Origin: CAYVHB01 sp964450865
GTDB lineage: Bacteria; Bacillota; Clostridia; Saccharofermentanales; UBA5734
DNA: 64,000 nucleotides
Direction of reading: 5' to 3'
Assembly (NCBI GenBank): GCA_964450865.1
Contig: CAYVHB010000017.1
Span: 1-64,000 of the forward strand
Shown here piece by piece: positions 8,133 to 17,348 of the stretch. Under the pieces are notes generated by a model. That model saw only the letters and a list, made by a program, of their open reading frames with translations, ran no database searches and had not been told where the DNA came from. The stretch's first letter is position 1, and every line of letters begins with the position of its first letter. The translations under genes were made by a program, and so were the position numbers.

Positions 8133-9167
8133 ATGGTTATATCATCTGCGTTGGTAATCAGTATCATACTGGTGCTGGCAGTAATTTTCGTCAATGGATG
8201 GACAGACGCCCCCAATGCAATTGCTACTGCTGTATCGACCCGTTGCCTCAGCCCTCGTGCGGCCGTTATCTTAGCCGTTATCTTCAACACCCTTGGTGCC
8301 GGCTTCATGACGCTGGTCAATGCCAAGGTTGCTGAGACCATCACCAAAATGGTTAAATTCGATGCCACTCCTGCCTCGGCCAATGATCCGCTGATTGTTC
8401 TGGCCGCTTCACTGGCGGCCATTGTCATCTGGGCAACGGCTGCCTGGTACTTTGGCATTCCAACCAGTGAAAGCCATGCCCTGATTGCCGGGATCACCGG
8501 TGGCGCGATCGCGCTCGGCAATGGTTTTAATGCGGTCAATGCCCAGGAATGGAACAAAGTCCTGATCGGCCTGGGCATCTCCTCAGTCCTGGGTTTCTTC
8601 AGCGGCTTTGTCATTGTCCGGCTCATTGCCTTTTTGTTCAAGCATGTGCGGCGGGCTACAGCCAATAAGATCTTTACCAATGGCCAGATTTTCGGCGCCA
8701 GCTGGATGGCCTTCATGCATGGAGCCCAGGACGGCCAGAAATTCATGGGTGTTTTTATGCTGGCCCTTTATCTGAATAATGCCGTTCAGAAAAGTCCGGA
8801 TGGCAGTTTCAAGGTCGAGTGGTGGCTGATCATCGTCTGCTCCCTGGTCATGGGCCTGGGTACATCGGCTGGTGGCTACCGGATCATCAAGGCTGTCGGG
8901 ATGGACATGGTCAAGCTGGAGAAATACCAGGGTTTTGCCGCGGATATTGCTGCTGCCAGCTGTCTGCTGCTATCCTCACTGACCGGCATTCCAGTCAGCA
9001 CCACGCATACCAAGACCACGGCGATCATGGGCGTCGGCACCGCCCGCCGCCTTTCATCCGTCAACTGGACAGTCGTCAAGGATATGGTCCTGGCCTGGGT
9101 CCTGACCTTCCCCGGCTGTGGCCTGATCGGCTTCCTGATGGCCAAGCTCTGCCTGCTGATCTTTTAA
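8133..9167 (+). CDS. Inorganic phosphate transporter, PiT family
   Basis: Low-affinity phosphate/cation symporter of the PiT family, an integral membrane protein with about ten hydrophobic segments over 344 residues. The duplicated PiT signatures are visible: VNGWTDAPNAIATAVSTR near residues 21-38 in the N-terminal half and GVGTARRLSSVNW in the C-terminal half, plus MHGAQDGQKFMG in the middle. The ATG at 8133 follows GAAGTGAGG. A DUF47 protein encoded 183 nt downstream is the usual genetic partner. Confidence 0.95.
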   Translation: MVISSALVISIILVLAVIFVNGWTDAPNAIATAVSTRCLSPRAAVILAVIFNTLGAGFMTLVNAKVAETITKMVKFDATPASANDPLIVLAASLAAIVIWATAAWYFGIPTSESHALIAGITGGAIALGNGFNAVNAQEWNKVLIGLGISSVLGFFSGFVIVRLIAFLFKHVRRATANKIFTNGQIFGASWMAFMHGAQDGQKFMGVFMLALYLNNAVQKSPDGSFKVEWWLIIVCSLVMGLGTSAGGYRIIKAVGMDMVKLEKYQGFAADIAAASCLLLSSLTGIPVSTTHTKTTAIMGVGTARRLSSVNWTVVKDMVLAWVLTFPGCGLIGFLMAKLCLLIF

Positions 9168-9350
9168 GTACGCACGATCCGCCGGATGACTGCATCGGAT
9201 CTTTCCAAAGTACGGCCAGGATCTGTCAATAATGCTGATAATGAGCCAGGCCTGCCGGACGGCCACGCCGGATCACCCGGGAGGCCGGCCCCGATTGATG
9301 AAGAATGTGCAATGTGCAGCCGGTGGCTGCAAGATGAAGGAGAAACGTAA

Positions 9351-9968
9351 ATGGCACGGAAAAAGGAATTCAATTATTATGATGTTCTGATCACAGCATC
9401 GTCCTATTCGCATCAGGTTGCCGGGAAGCTGAATGATCTGATGAACAACTATGAAGATGTGCCAGCGAAGGCCAATGCCATTCACGACCTGGAACACGCG
9501 GCGGACAGTGAGGTGCACCGGCTGTGCGATGCCCTGCATGTGGCGTTCATTACACCCATTGACCGTGAAGATATTTATGGCCTGATCAAATCGATCGACG
9601 ACATCACCGATCTTGTCGAGGATGTGGCTAATCGCTTCAATATGTTCAATATCAGCTCCGTCCGGCCGGAAGCCCTTGAACTGGGCCAGAAGATCGAAAA
9701 GGCCACGACTGTCCTGCACCAGCTGATGGTTGAATTCAAGAACCACAAGAAGTCGCGCAAGATCATGCAGCTGGTCAAGGATGTCAACAGCGTGGAAGAG
9801 GAGGGCGACCGGCTCTATCGCGAATTTGTCAAGCGGTTGTTCAGCGGGGAGGAGTCCGTGCTGGAAATCATCAAGTGGAAAGATATTTATGACGATATGG
9901 AGAATGTCCTGGATGCCTGCGAAGACGTCGCCAACATCATCGAAGGCGTCGTGATGAAAAATAGCTGA
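9351..9968 (+). CDS. DUF47 (PhoU-like) partner of PiT permease
   Basis: A 205-residue soluble, helical protein of the DUF47/PhoU-related family, almost always encoded beside PiT permeases and thought to modulate phosphate uptake. Family-like sequences are HDLEHAADSEVHRL, TPIDREDIYGLIKSIDD and a C-terminal DACEDVANIIEGVVMK. The ATG at 9351 is preceded by AAGGAGA with good spacing. A metal-binding role, as in PhoU, is inference only. Confidence 0.94.
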   Translation: MARKKEFNYYDVLITASSYSHQVAGKLNDLMNNYEDVPAKANAIHDLEHAADSEVHRLCDALHVAFITPIDREDIYGLIKSIDDITDLVEDVANRFNMFNISSVRPEALELGQKIEKATTVLHQLMVEFKNHKKSRKIMQLVKDVNSVEEEGDRLYREFVKRLFSGEESVLEIIKWKDIYDDMENVLDACEDVANIIEGVVMKNS

Positions 9969-9972
9969 CAGG

Positions 9973-10437
9973 ATGGTAATCAGCCCGCCGATGTTGAGAT
10001 TTTTAGCGTTAGATTGTGAACTGGCTGTATATCGCAAGGGGTTCCTCGCGGTACATATTGACTTGGCCCGCGGGTACCTGACCTGGCGTGAAAGCAATCG
10101 CTGGTATAACAATTTTACGCGTACACTCAGTCCGGAGCAGATTGACTGGCTTAACTCGGTGCTGTCGTCGGTTGCCCTGATCGAGAGTTTGCCGGTCTGC
10201 AATGATGTGTGCCTGCCGATTGCCGGTCACCTGCTTGCCTCAGAGGAGCAAGCGGAAACCGGATCCACTGAACCGGATCAGGTTCCGATTTCACCCCAGC
10301 ATCGCCTGGCCTGGTCGATCATTGCCCGGACCGGCGATGGCTGTTATGAGAAAACCGGACTGGACTCCCTGCCCCTGGGCTGGAATCAGCTGGCTGACAT
10401 CATCGAAACCATCAGCCGCATGCCTTTTTGCCTCTAG
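9973..10437 (+). CDS. Hypothetical protein downstream of the PiT/DUF47 pair
   Basis: An open frame of 154 codons starting 4 nt after the DUF47 stop. The product has no signal peptide, membrane segment or recognisable motif. It contains several Trp and Cys residues and a flexible Glu/Thr/Pro-rich loop at about residues 88-105. The start is uncertain: the ATG at 9973 has AGG immediately before it, and a second in-frame ATG lies at 9991. Tight spacing suggests co-transcription with the phosphate genes. No homology is claimed. Confidence 0.6.
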   Translation: MVISPPMLRFLALDCELAVYRKGFLAVHIDLARGYLTWRESNRWYNNFTRTLSPEQIDWLNSVLSSVALIESLPVCNDVCLPIAGHLLASEEQAETGSTEPDQVPISPQHRLAWSIIARTGDGCYEKTGLDSLPLGWNQLADIIETISRMPFCL

Positions 10438-10513
10438 CTGATGACAGGACCATCTGTCATCCACCAGTGAGCCTGCACGGAATACCATGGATAAAGCCCT
10501 TTTTTCGGAATAG

Positions 10514-10543
10514 AACTGGCAGTTTACCCACTGCCAGTTTTCT
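10514..10543 (+). terminator. Probable terminator hairpin
   Basis: A 9-bp perfect stem (10514-10522 with 10531-10539) is followed by TTCT. The T-tract is short, so termination efficiency is uncertain. Confidence 0.5.
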
Positions 10544-10581
10544 GTTAGAATAGCATCAGTATTCTTCAGAGGACTGGCGAG

Positions 10582-11187
10582 GTGCGGATGGATTTTCTTG
10601 AAGGCTTCCTGATGGGACCGATTTGGAGTGACACAGAATACGAAACCCGGCGCCATATCGGCTTCCACCTGTTTCTCGGTTTCATGCTCAGTTCGCTGCT
10701 GATCTGGTTTGCCATCAAGCCCGAGCAGGCTGGCCGCTGGCTTGACTGGCCCTTGCCACTGCTGATCATCGTAGTTATCCTGATGGTTCTGGTTACGCCC
10801 TTTATCTGCAGCATTTATTACCGGCTGCACGTCCTGCTCAAGCTGCTTGTCCTGGCCTTCCTGGTTTTCAAGTTTGTGATTGCTCTTGTTGCGGCCTATC
10901 AGCTTATTCTGCCCCACGTCAATCTGGACCTGATCATCGTTCCAGACCGGCTGATGACCTATGTGAATGATACCATTGCCAAGGCAACGGCGTATTATGC
11001 CGAGATGAGCAAAGCGACCGGGATGCTGCTGGGTATTGTGACCGGGGGCCTGCTGCTTGTCCTGCGCGTCGGGCTTCTGGTCGTTGCCATGCTGCTTGCC
11101 CCGGTTCTGCTGCTGCAGGCATTGAAGCTGGTCCAGCGTGCGATTGATTGGCTGGTTGCCCGTTATGTTTTGCGCAACTTCGACTGA
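10582..11187 (+). CDS. Multi-pass membrane protein of unknown function
   Basis: A 201-residue protein with four or five hydrophobic segments (about residues 28-46, 55-75, 82-110 and 150-185) and an amphipathic cytoplasmic end. No transporter signature is recognisable. The start could be the GTG at 10582 (AGAGG upstream) or the ATG at 10588 (GAGG 5 nt upstream); the frame is the same. It sits alone between the phosphate genes and pyruvate kinase, with a hairpin before it. Confidence 0.75.
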   Translation: MRMDFLEGFLMGPIWSDTEYETRRHIGFHLFLGFMLSSLLIWFAIKPEQAGRWLDWPLPLLIIVVILMVLVTPFICSIYYRLHVLLKLLVLAFLVFKFVIALVAAYQLILPHVNLDLIIVPDRLMTYVNDTIAKATAYYAEMSKATGMLLGIVTGGLLLVLRVGLLVVAMLLAPVLLLQALKLVQRAIDWLVARYVLRNFD

Positions 11188-11299
11188 CGACCGGCCAGGC
11201 CCGGTACAAATCTGATCTTTTCGTAATGCTCGCATATCCCGTCCCAATCGTGAACAGCCAGATGTGATCAGCCAGATGATGAATAAGGGAGAATTGATT

Positions 11300-13036
11300 A
11301 TGCACAGAACAAAAATCATTTGTACCATGGGGCCTGCTGTCGATAATGATGAAGTGCTGGAACAACTGATGCTCAAGGGCATGAATGTCGCCCGCCTGAA
11401 TTTTTCCCACGGCAGTCATGATGATCACAGGAAACGCGCCGACCGGATCAAGCGGCTGCGTGATCAGCATAACCTGCCGATCGCCCTGCTGCTCGACACC
11501 AAAGGTCCGGAAATCCGGACCGGTACCTTCGCCGAGGGCAAGATCCTGCTCGAAGAGGGCGACAAGGTTACGGTTACCGCCACGGCCCAGCCGGGTACAA
11601 GACAGCTGATTACTGTTTCCTATGCCAATATCCACAAGGACCTCAAGCCCGGATCACGCATCCTGATTGATGACGGGCTGGTTGAGCTGGTTGTTCTGGC
11701 CATTGAGGATGGCAATGTTCAATGTGAAGTGCTCAATGGTGGCCCTGTTTCCAATTATAAAAGCATCAATCTGCCAGGGGTCGAGACGAATCTGCCGTCC
11801 CTTACGGAAAAGGATATCGCGGATATCCGGTTTGGCATTGAAAACGGCTTTGATTTTATTGCCGCTTCGTTTGTCCGCAAGGCGACCGATGTCCTGGAAA
11901 TCCGCAAGCTGCTCGAGAAGTATCATGGCGAGCATATCCACGTCATAGCCAAGATCGAGAACCGCGAAGGTGTGGACAATTTTGACGAGATACTCAAGGT
12001 TTCTGATGGCATCATGGTCGCCCGTGGCGACCTGGGCGTGGAAATACCGATTCAGGAAGTGCCGTCTGTCCAGAAGTCCCTGATCCAGAAATGCTATCGG
12101 GTCGGCAAGCCGGTCATCACCGCGACACAGATGCTGGATTCAATGATGCGCAATCCGCGACCGACACGGGCCGAGGTCAGTGACGTGGCCAACGCGATCA
12201 TTGACGGCACCAGCGCGATCATGCTGTCCGGCGAAACAGCCGCTGGCAAATACCCGGTGGAGAGCCTGGCCATGATGGTGACCATCGCCGAGCAGACCGA
12301 GAAGTCAATCGATTACTGGGCCCGCTTTATGACGGCCAAGTATGAGATGGTACCCAGCGTGGCTAATGCCATCAGCCATGCAACCTGTATGACAGCCATG
12401 GATCTCAAAGCCTCGGCGATCGTTGCGGTTACGCATGGGGGCCGCACCGCCCGCCTGATTTCCCGTTTCCGGCCGGATTGCCCGATTATCGGCACCACCG
12501 TATCTCCTCAAGCTGTCCGCCAGCTGGCGCTGGCCTGGGGCGTCTTCCCCTATCTGGTCGGCGAGCTCCAGTCGACTGACGAAATGTTCGAGGTTGGCAT
12601 GAACAAGGCCCTGGAATCCGGCTTCGTGAAAAATGGCGATGTTGTAGTCATCACGGGTGGTACACCGATGGGCATGAGCGGCACGACCAATACCCTGAAG
12701 GTGCAGAATATCGGCCGGATCCTGGTCGCCGGCAAGGGTATCGGCCGCGGTTCGATCAGCGCCGAGGCCATGGTTATCCAGGACGCCGAAGATTTGCGCA
12801 GTGCTGACCTGCGCAGTGACTACATTTTTGTTGCCGCGTCGACTGACAACAGCATGCTCAGCCAGATGAAAAAGGCCGTCGCCCTCGTCGTTGAGGACAG
12901 CGATCCGGCTTCTCACACCACGACGGTTGGCCTGGCCCTTGATATCCCGGTTATTTATGCCTGTGAAAATGCAACCAGGATCCTCAAGTCCGGCTCGATC
13001 ATCAGCATCGATGTCGAGCGTGGCACCATCAGCTGA
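11300..13036 (+). CDS. pyk: Pyruvate kinase with C-terminal PEP-utiliser domain
   Basis: Converts phosphoenolpyruvate and ADP to pyruvate and ATP, the last step of glycolysis. The catalytic barrel shows the N-terminal RTKIICTMGPA, the active-site segment HVIAKIENREGVDNFDEI (catalytic Lys) and MVARGDLGVEIP. From about residue 475 an extra domain resembles the swivelling phosphohistidine domain of PEP-utilising enzymes, the form usual in Bacillus and Clostridia, giving 578 residues. The ATG at 11300 is chosen because GGGAG lies 8 nt upstream and the protein then begins MHRTKI; a longer frame opens at 11264. A terminator follows. Confidence 0.97.
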   Translation: MHRTKIICTMGPAVDNDEVLEQLMLKGMNVARLNFSHGSHDDHRKRADRIKRLRDQHNLPIALLLDTKGPEIRTGTFAEGKILLEEGDKVTVTATAQPGTRQLITVSYANIHKDLKPGSRILIDDGLVELVVLAIEDGNVQCEVLNGGPVSNYKSINLPGVETNLPSLTEKDIADIRFGIENGFDFIAASFVRKATDVLEIRKLLEKYHGEHIHVIAKIENREGVDNFDEILKVSDGIMVARGDLGVEIPIQEVPSVQKSLIQKCYRVGKPVITATQMLDSMMRNPRPTRAEVSDVANAIIDGTSAIMLSGETAAGKYPVESLAMMVTIAEQTEKSIDYWARFMTAKYEMVPSVANAISHATCMTAMDLKASAIVAVTHGGRTARLISRFRPDCPIIGTTVSPQAVRQLALAWGVFPYLVGELQSTDEMFEVGMNKALESGFVKNGDVVVITGGTPMGMSGTTNTLKVQNIGRILVAGKGIGRGSISAEAMVIQDAEDLRSADLRSDYIFVAASTDNSMLSQMKKAVALVVEDSDPASHTTTVGLALDIPVIYACENATRILKSGSIISIDVERGTIS

Positions 13037-13063
13037 CGGTCATTTATCAAAGCACTTCCAGCA

Positions 13064-13098
13064 GGCATCGCCCGGTCAACCCACCGGCGATGCCTTTT
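13064..13098 (+). terminator. Terminator after pyruvate kinase
   Basis: Arms 13064-13075 and 13084-13094 pair apart from one bulged C, followed by TTTT. Confidence 0.75.
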
Positions 13099-13161
13099 GC
13101 GGTCTGATGCCTTGCGACCGTAATAAAAACAGTCCAATCAATTTTGAAAGAGGCGAGATGA

Positions 13162-14631
13162 ATGAAAGAATCCTATGATGACAGCCGTTATCAACGAACG
13201 GATCAGCCCCATGAACGCTATGTTTATCCGCATCAGGGTTATTATGGCCAGGACCGGACATCTGGCCAGGTATCGTCTCCAGGACCGTCATCAACACCGG
13301 CAGGTGCTGGTGGCAATCGTTCCGCTGATGAGCCAGCCAGCCCGCCGGCCGGCCAGCCGGTCAATCCAGATAATGGCCCTGCCGGCTCCTGGACTTACCA
13401 GGGTTCAAATTCAGCGCCGGATCAGCTGCCGCCCCGGAGATTCCACAAAGTCCTGGCCCTGATCGCTATTTTTCTGGCTGCGGCGATCCTGTTTTCTGCT
13501 GCAACAGCCGCCATCGTCTATACCGTACTCAGGCCAGCCACTGATCAGGGCGAGGTCACGATTCACAGCGGTCAGACGACCCGCCCGGATACCCCTTCAT
13601 CCAGTGCGCCGGCTGAGCCCGGCCAGCCGGGCAAAGACTTGACGGACAAGCATTTCAGTATTGCCGATGCGGCCACGCGGCCAGACGGCAGCAAACCGGC
13701 CCTGTCCATTATCCAGATTGCCGCCCAGGGCAAGCCAGCTGTCGTTGCCATCACGACAGAGACAACCGTTACCGATCCATTCGGCCAGACGGGCTTCGGT
13801 TCTGCAGCCGGATCCGGCTTTATCCTGACTGCCAATGGCTATATTGTGACTAATTTTCATGTGATTGAAGACGCGCAGACCATCGCTGTCACGCTTGATA
13901 ATGGCGATATTTACAATGCCAGCGTGGTTGGCACGGATAGCCAGAATGACCTGGCTGTGCTCAAAATTAATGCCAGTCAATTGCCGACGGTCGTCCTGGG
14001 CGATTCTGCCAGCCTGGAAGTCGGAGAACTGGCGGTCGCGATCGGCAATCCGCTCGGCCAGCTGAGCGGCACCGTGACGGCCGGGATTATCAGTGCCCTC
14101 GACCGCGAGATTACCATTGACAATCAGACTCTCAAACTGTTGCAGACTGATGCTGCCATTAATGCCGGCAATTCCGGTGGTGCCCTGTTTAATTCGTTTG
14201 GTGAGGTAATCGGCATCAATACAGCCAAGAATACGGGAACCGGGGTCGAAGGCCTGGGCTTTGCTATACCGATTGATTACGCCAAGCCGATTATCGAAAG
14301 CCTGATCCAGAATGGTTATGTAAAGGGTCGTCCGCGAATCGGCATCTATACCCGGGACCTGACGGCCCAGCTCGCCGAGTTTTACGATCTGCAGGCGGGC
14401 GTTTATGTCTCGCAGGTCACGCCAGGCAGTGCTGCCGAACGGGCTGGTATCCGCGAGGGTGATATCATCATCGCCGCCAACGGCCAGCCGGCCCTGACGA
14501 CAGAGGCTATCAATACAATCAAAAACAGCCTCAAGCCGGGGGACACCATACGCCTGACGATCATTCGCGACAAGCAGCAACAAGAGGTTGCCGTTGTTCT
14601 TGACGAGGATACACCCGACACCCGTCCATGA
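13162..14631 (+). CDS. HtrA/DegP-type membrane-anchored serine protease
   Basis: Surface quality-control protease of the trypsin-like S1C family. The 489-residue chain has a cytoplasmic, Pro/Gln-rich N-terminal region of about 95 residues and one membrane helix at about 96-118. A Ser/Pro-rich linker follows, then the protease domain with the catalytic triad: His in TNFHVIED, Asp in NDLAVLKI and Ser in NAGNSGGALFN. One PDZ domain covers about 400-480 (VTPGSAAERAGIREGDII). The ATG at 13162 is preceded by AGGCGAG. This N-in topology is typical of Gram-positive HtrA, YkdA and YvtA proteins. Regulation is not visible in the sequence. Confidence 0.95.
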   Translation: MKESYDDSRYQRTDQPHERYVYPHQGYYGQDRTSGQVSSPGPSSTPAGAGGNRSADEPASPPAGQPVNPDNGPAGSWTYQGSNSAPDQLPPRRFHKVLALIAIFLAAAILFSAATAAIVYTVLRPATDQGEVTIHSGQTTRPDTPSSSAPAEPGQPGKDLTDKHFSIADAATRPDGSKPALSIIQIAAQGKPAVVAITTETTVTDPFGQTGFGSAAGSGFILTANGYIVTNFHVIEDAQTIAVTLDNGDIYNASVVGTDSQNDLAVLKINASQLPTVVLGDSASLEVGELAVAIGNPLGQLSGTVTAGIISALDREITIDNQTLKLLQTDAAINAGNSGGALFNSFGEVIGINTAKNTGTGVEGLGFAIPIDYAKPIIESLIQNGYVKGRPRIGIYTRDLTAQLAEFYDLQAGVYVSQVTPGSAAERAGIREGDIIIAANGQPALTTEAINTIKNSLKPGDTIRLTIIRDKQQQEVAVVLDEDTPDTRP

Positions 14632-14705
14632 CCGGCCAGGCCAAATTTGCTGACTGCTGCTGACCTTTCCTTCATGGACGGGGCACGTGCCAGAGGAGGG
14701 ACCTT

Positions 14706-15674
14706 GTGAATATTCGCCATTGGTTCAGGCGTGACGTCCTGATCCCCGCCGGACTGTTGCTCGCCTTTGGCTATCTGCTGTACAGGCTGGCTCATGCAGT
14801 ACAGCAGCTGCCTGTCTATCAGACCAGCTCCTGGCTGCCGTGGCTGCTCAATGCCTGCTATGTGCTGTATGGGTTGCTGGCGGTTGTTACCGTGCGGCAC
14901 ATCCTGTCGACCTACGCCCTGGAGCGCTTTGATCCAGGCGATCCGGCCAGCCTGCAGCGTTTACGCCGGATGCTGCGTTATCAGCTGATGTTCCGGGTTG
15001 AGGCGCAGCAAGACCTGTTGCAGGCCCTGATGACCAGCCTGGGCCAGTCCGGTTACGTGGCAGAAGCCCACAATCCGGCGATCGGTACCGTCATGGTCAA
15101 GGCTCGCCGCTGGTTGCTGATTCCCCATACGAGCCGGAAACGGGTTATCCTGATGGATATGCAACCCATCAATGTCCTGCGAGTCGACCAGCAGTTAAGA
15201 GACAGCATTCGCTATATCCGCAACCAGTCCCGGGAGCCATCGACCCGCAATTGTGTCGTGATTATCACCCGCCTGGCCGATTCAATTGAAGTTACATCGG
15301 CGGCAGCCGGTATTGTCAATTTTCTCGGCCGTTATCAGGGCGGCGCCCTGGGGGCCATGCTGCTGGACGGCGCGCAAAGCCGCTTGTACTATCCGATTGA
15401 CCAGACCACCATTCCGTTCCGGCATCGCCTTTTCGCCTTTGTGATCCGCCGCCGCCTGATTAACCAGATCAGCGGCGGCTTCTACAGCTTGATGCGCCAG
15501 ACGAAGAACCGGATGATCGGGGCCTTGCGCCTGAAACCTGCTGCCGCTGAACAGGACCGATCCAGCCCGGCCATGGATCCAGCGCCGCGACGCCCCATTC
15601 CGTCTGCGTCTCCATCTGCAGAGCCCGGCCCTGAAGTTGCGCCAGATGAACCAGAAAGAAATGAACCATCATAA
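14706..15674 (+). CDS. Hypothetical protein with two N-terminal membrane helices
   Basis: A 322-residue protein starting at a GTG with a strong GAGGAGGG about 5 nt upstream. Two hydrophobic segments lie at about residues 10-30 and 45-66. A basic cytoplasmic domain of about 200 residues follows, and a Pro/Ser/Glu-rich disordered tail covers about 285-322. No enzyme motif is recognisable. It follows the htrA-like gene by 75 nt and may share its transcript. The membrane-anchored domain plus tail could suit a scaffold, but that is inference. Confidence 0.75.
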   Translation: MNIRHWFRRDVLIPAGLLLAFGYLLYRLAHAVQQLPVYQTSSWLPWLLNACYVLYGLLAVVTVRHILSTYALERFDPGDPASLQRLRRMLRYQLMFRVEAQQDLLQALMTSLGQSGYVAEAHNPAIGTVMVKARRWLLIPHTSRKRVILMDMQPINVLRVDQQLRDSIRYIRNQSREPSTRNCVVIITRLADSIEVTSAAAGIVNFLGRYQGGALGAMLLDGAQSRLYYPIDQTTIPFRHRLFAFVIRRRLINQISGGFYSLMRQTKNRMIGALRLKPAAAEQDRSSPAMDPAPRRPIPSASPSAEPGPEVAPDEPERNEPS

Positions 15675-15832
15675 ACGAATCAACAGCCGGATGTACCATC
15701 ATCAAACAAATCAATGTTAAAAAGAATAACGCAAAAAGAGTCCTTTATAAACCATTATTAAAACCCAACTGAAGCGAATAAGCGAAAAGTGAATCAACAA
15801 TGAATAAATGAAATGATAGAGGTACTGACAGC

Positions 15833-17011
15833 ATGGCGCAGATCCGCCTGATAAATGGCAGTCAGAAAAAGATCAGTGAAGGTCACCCCTGGGTCTACCG
15901 GACTCAGATCGACCAGATTAGCGGTGACCCGCAGCCAGGCTCCATGGTGGAGGTCTATGATTTTCGCCAGCGCTACCTGGGTACCGGATTCTACAATCCG
16001 GCTTCAATGCTGACGGTTCGACTGCTGACTCATCGTCGCGAAACCATAGATCCAGATCTGATCCGGCGCCGGGTGATCGCAGCTGTCCGTTATCGTGAAC
16101 TTTTACGCCGTCCCGGTACCGACAGCTATCGCCTGGTTTTTGCGGAGGCTGACTTGCTGCCCGGTGTAATTGTCGACCAGTTTGCCGACACCATCGTTAT
16201 GCAGATCCTGGCCCTGGGCATGGAGCCGTTCCTGACAGTGATTGCCGATACTCTGATTGAGGTATGCCAGCCAACGAGCCTGATTTTGCAGCATGAAGAG
16301 ATCATTCGCACAAAGGAAAATCTGCCCTTGTATCGCCGGGTCTACCATGGTCCGGACTGTACCCGGGTTACGATCCGCGAAAATGACCTGCTGCTGGCCG
16401 TCGATCTGGCGGCTGGGCAGAAAACCGGCTATTTTCTTGATCAGAAAGCCAATCATGCCTTCGTGCGTCCCTTCGTCGCCGGGCGGCGCGTGCTGGATTG
16501 CTTTAGCTATATCGGCGGCTTTGCGCTGAATGCGCTGGCCGGCGGGGCCGCCGCAGTCACAGCTGTAGACAGTTCAGCCCAGGCGGTGGCTTTGGCTGCT
16601 GTCAACGCCCGGCAAAATCACCTGGCGGACCGCCTGACAACCGTGACTGCCAACGCGTTTGATTTCCTGCGCGAAGCCGTACGTCAGGGTGAAACCTATG
16701 ATGTGATTATCCTGGATCCGCCGGCGTTTGCCAAAAGTCATGCCGCCCAGGCTACTGCGGTCCGCGGCTATAAAGAAATTAATCTTAGCGCCCTGCGCTT
16801 GCTGCCACCGGGCGGCATTCTGGCCACCCATTCCTGCTCTTTTCATATGCCTGAGAGCTTGTTCATCGAAACCGTGCTGGCCGCCGCGCGTGACGCCCGC
16901 CGCACCGTCCGGATTATCGATGTGCGCCGCCAGGATTACGATCACCCGGTGCTGGCTGGTTACCCCGAGTCGCACTATTTGAAAAGCGTCTGGCTCCAGA
17001 TCATGGATTAG
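15833..17011 (+). CDS. RlmI-type class I SAM-dependent rRNA methyltransferase
   Basis: 392-residue member of the RlmI/YwbD family (23S rRNA m5C methyltransferases). An N-terminal PUA domain (HPWVYRTQIDQI, then VYDFRQRYLGTGFYN) is followed by a central fold. The SAM-binding motif is VLDCFSYIGGFALNAL and the catalytic motif IV region is IILDPPAFAKS. The ATG at 15833 has a weak ribosome-binding site. The 158-nt AT-rich spacer before it has no clear terminator. Assignment to RlmI itself rather than a close paralogue is tentative. Confidence 0.9.
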   Translation: MAQIRLINGSQKKISEGHPWVYRTQIDQISGDPQPGSMVEVYDFRQRYLGTGFYNPASMLTVRLLTHRRETIDPDLIRRRVIAAVRYRELLRRPGTDSYRLVFAEADLLPGVIVDQFADTIVMQILALGMEPFLTVIADTLIEVCQPTSLILQHEEIIRTKENLPLYRRVYHGPDCTRVTIRENDLLLAVDLAAGQKTGYFLDQKANHAFVRPFVAGRRVLDCFSYIGGFALNALAGGAAAVTAVDSSAQAVALAAVNARQNHLADRLTTVTANAFDFLREAVRQGETYDVIILDPPAFAKSHAAQATAVRGYKEINLSALRLLPPGGILATHSCSFHMPESLFIETVLAAARDARRTVRIIDVRRQDYDHPVLAGYPESHYLKSVWLQIMD

Positions 17012-17037
17012 GTTTGGGGCCTGGCGGGCTCTCCTGA

Positions 17038-17106
17038 CCGGTTACGACCATCATAATTGCCCGGTTACGATGAACATCAATGCCCGGTTGCGATCATCAT
17101 AATTGC
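17038..17106 (+). repeat. 23-bp tandem repeat in the 337-nt spacer before CoA-disulfide reductase
   Basis: Three consecutive units, 17038-17060, 17061-17083 and 17084-17106, share a CCGGTTRCGA core and a CATCATAATTGC-like end. A fourth partial unit begins at 17107. The rest of the spacer (17012-17348) holds no gene, and I see no convincing promoter. Confidence 0.85.
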
Positions 17107-17348
17107 CCGGGTGCAACCGCTGCCATCGTCCTGATGTCATTGAAAATCATGTCTCTTTCCCGCCGTTATGTTACATTGTCACAGAACAAAGCATCCCGAC
17201 CTGATAAATTATAGGCATGACCAGTTCCGGAAGCGTTTACTGTCAGCCCGCAAGCGTTTGCTGCCTGTGTATCTGACTGATCCTGCGGAACCAGAAGGCC
17301 TGCTGGGTTCAGGCGAGGCCTGACCCGGAGAATGGATGAGGTGTGAAG

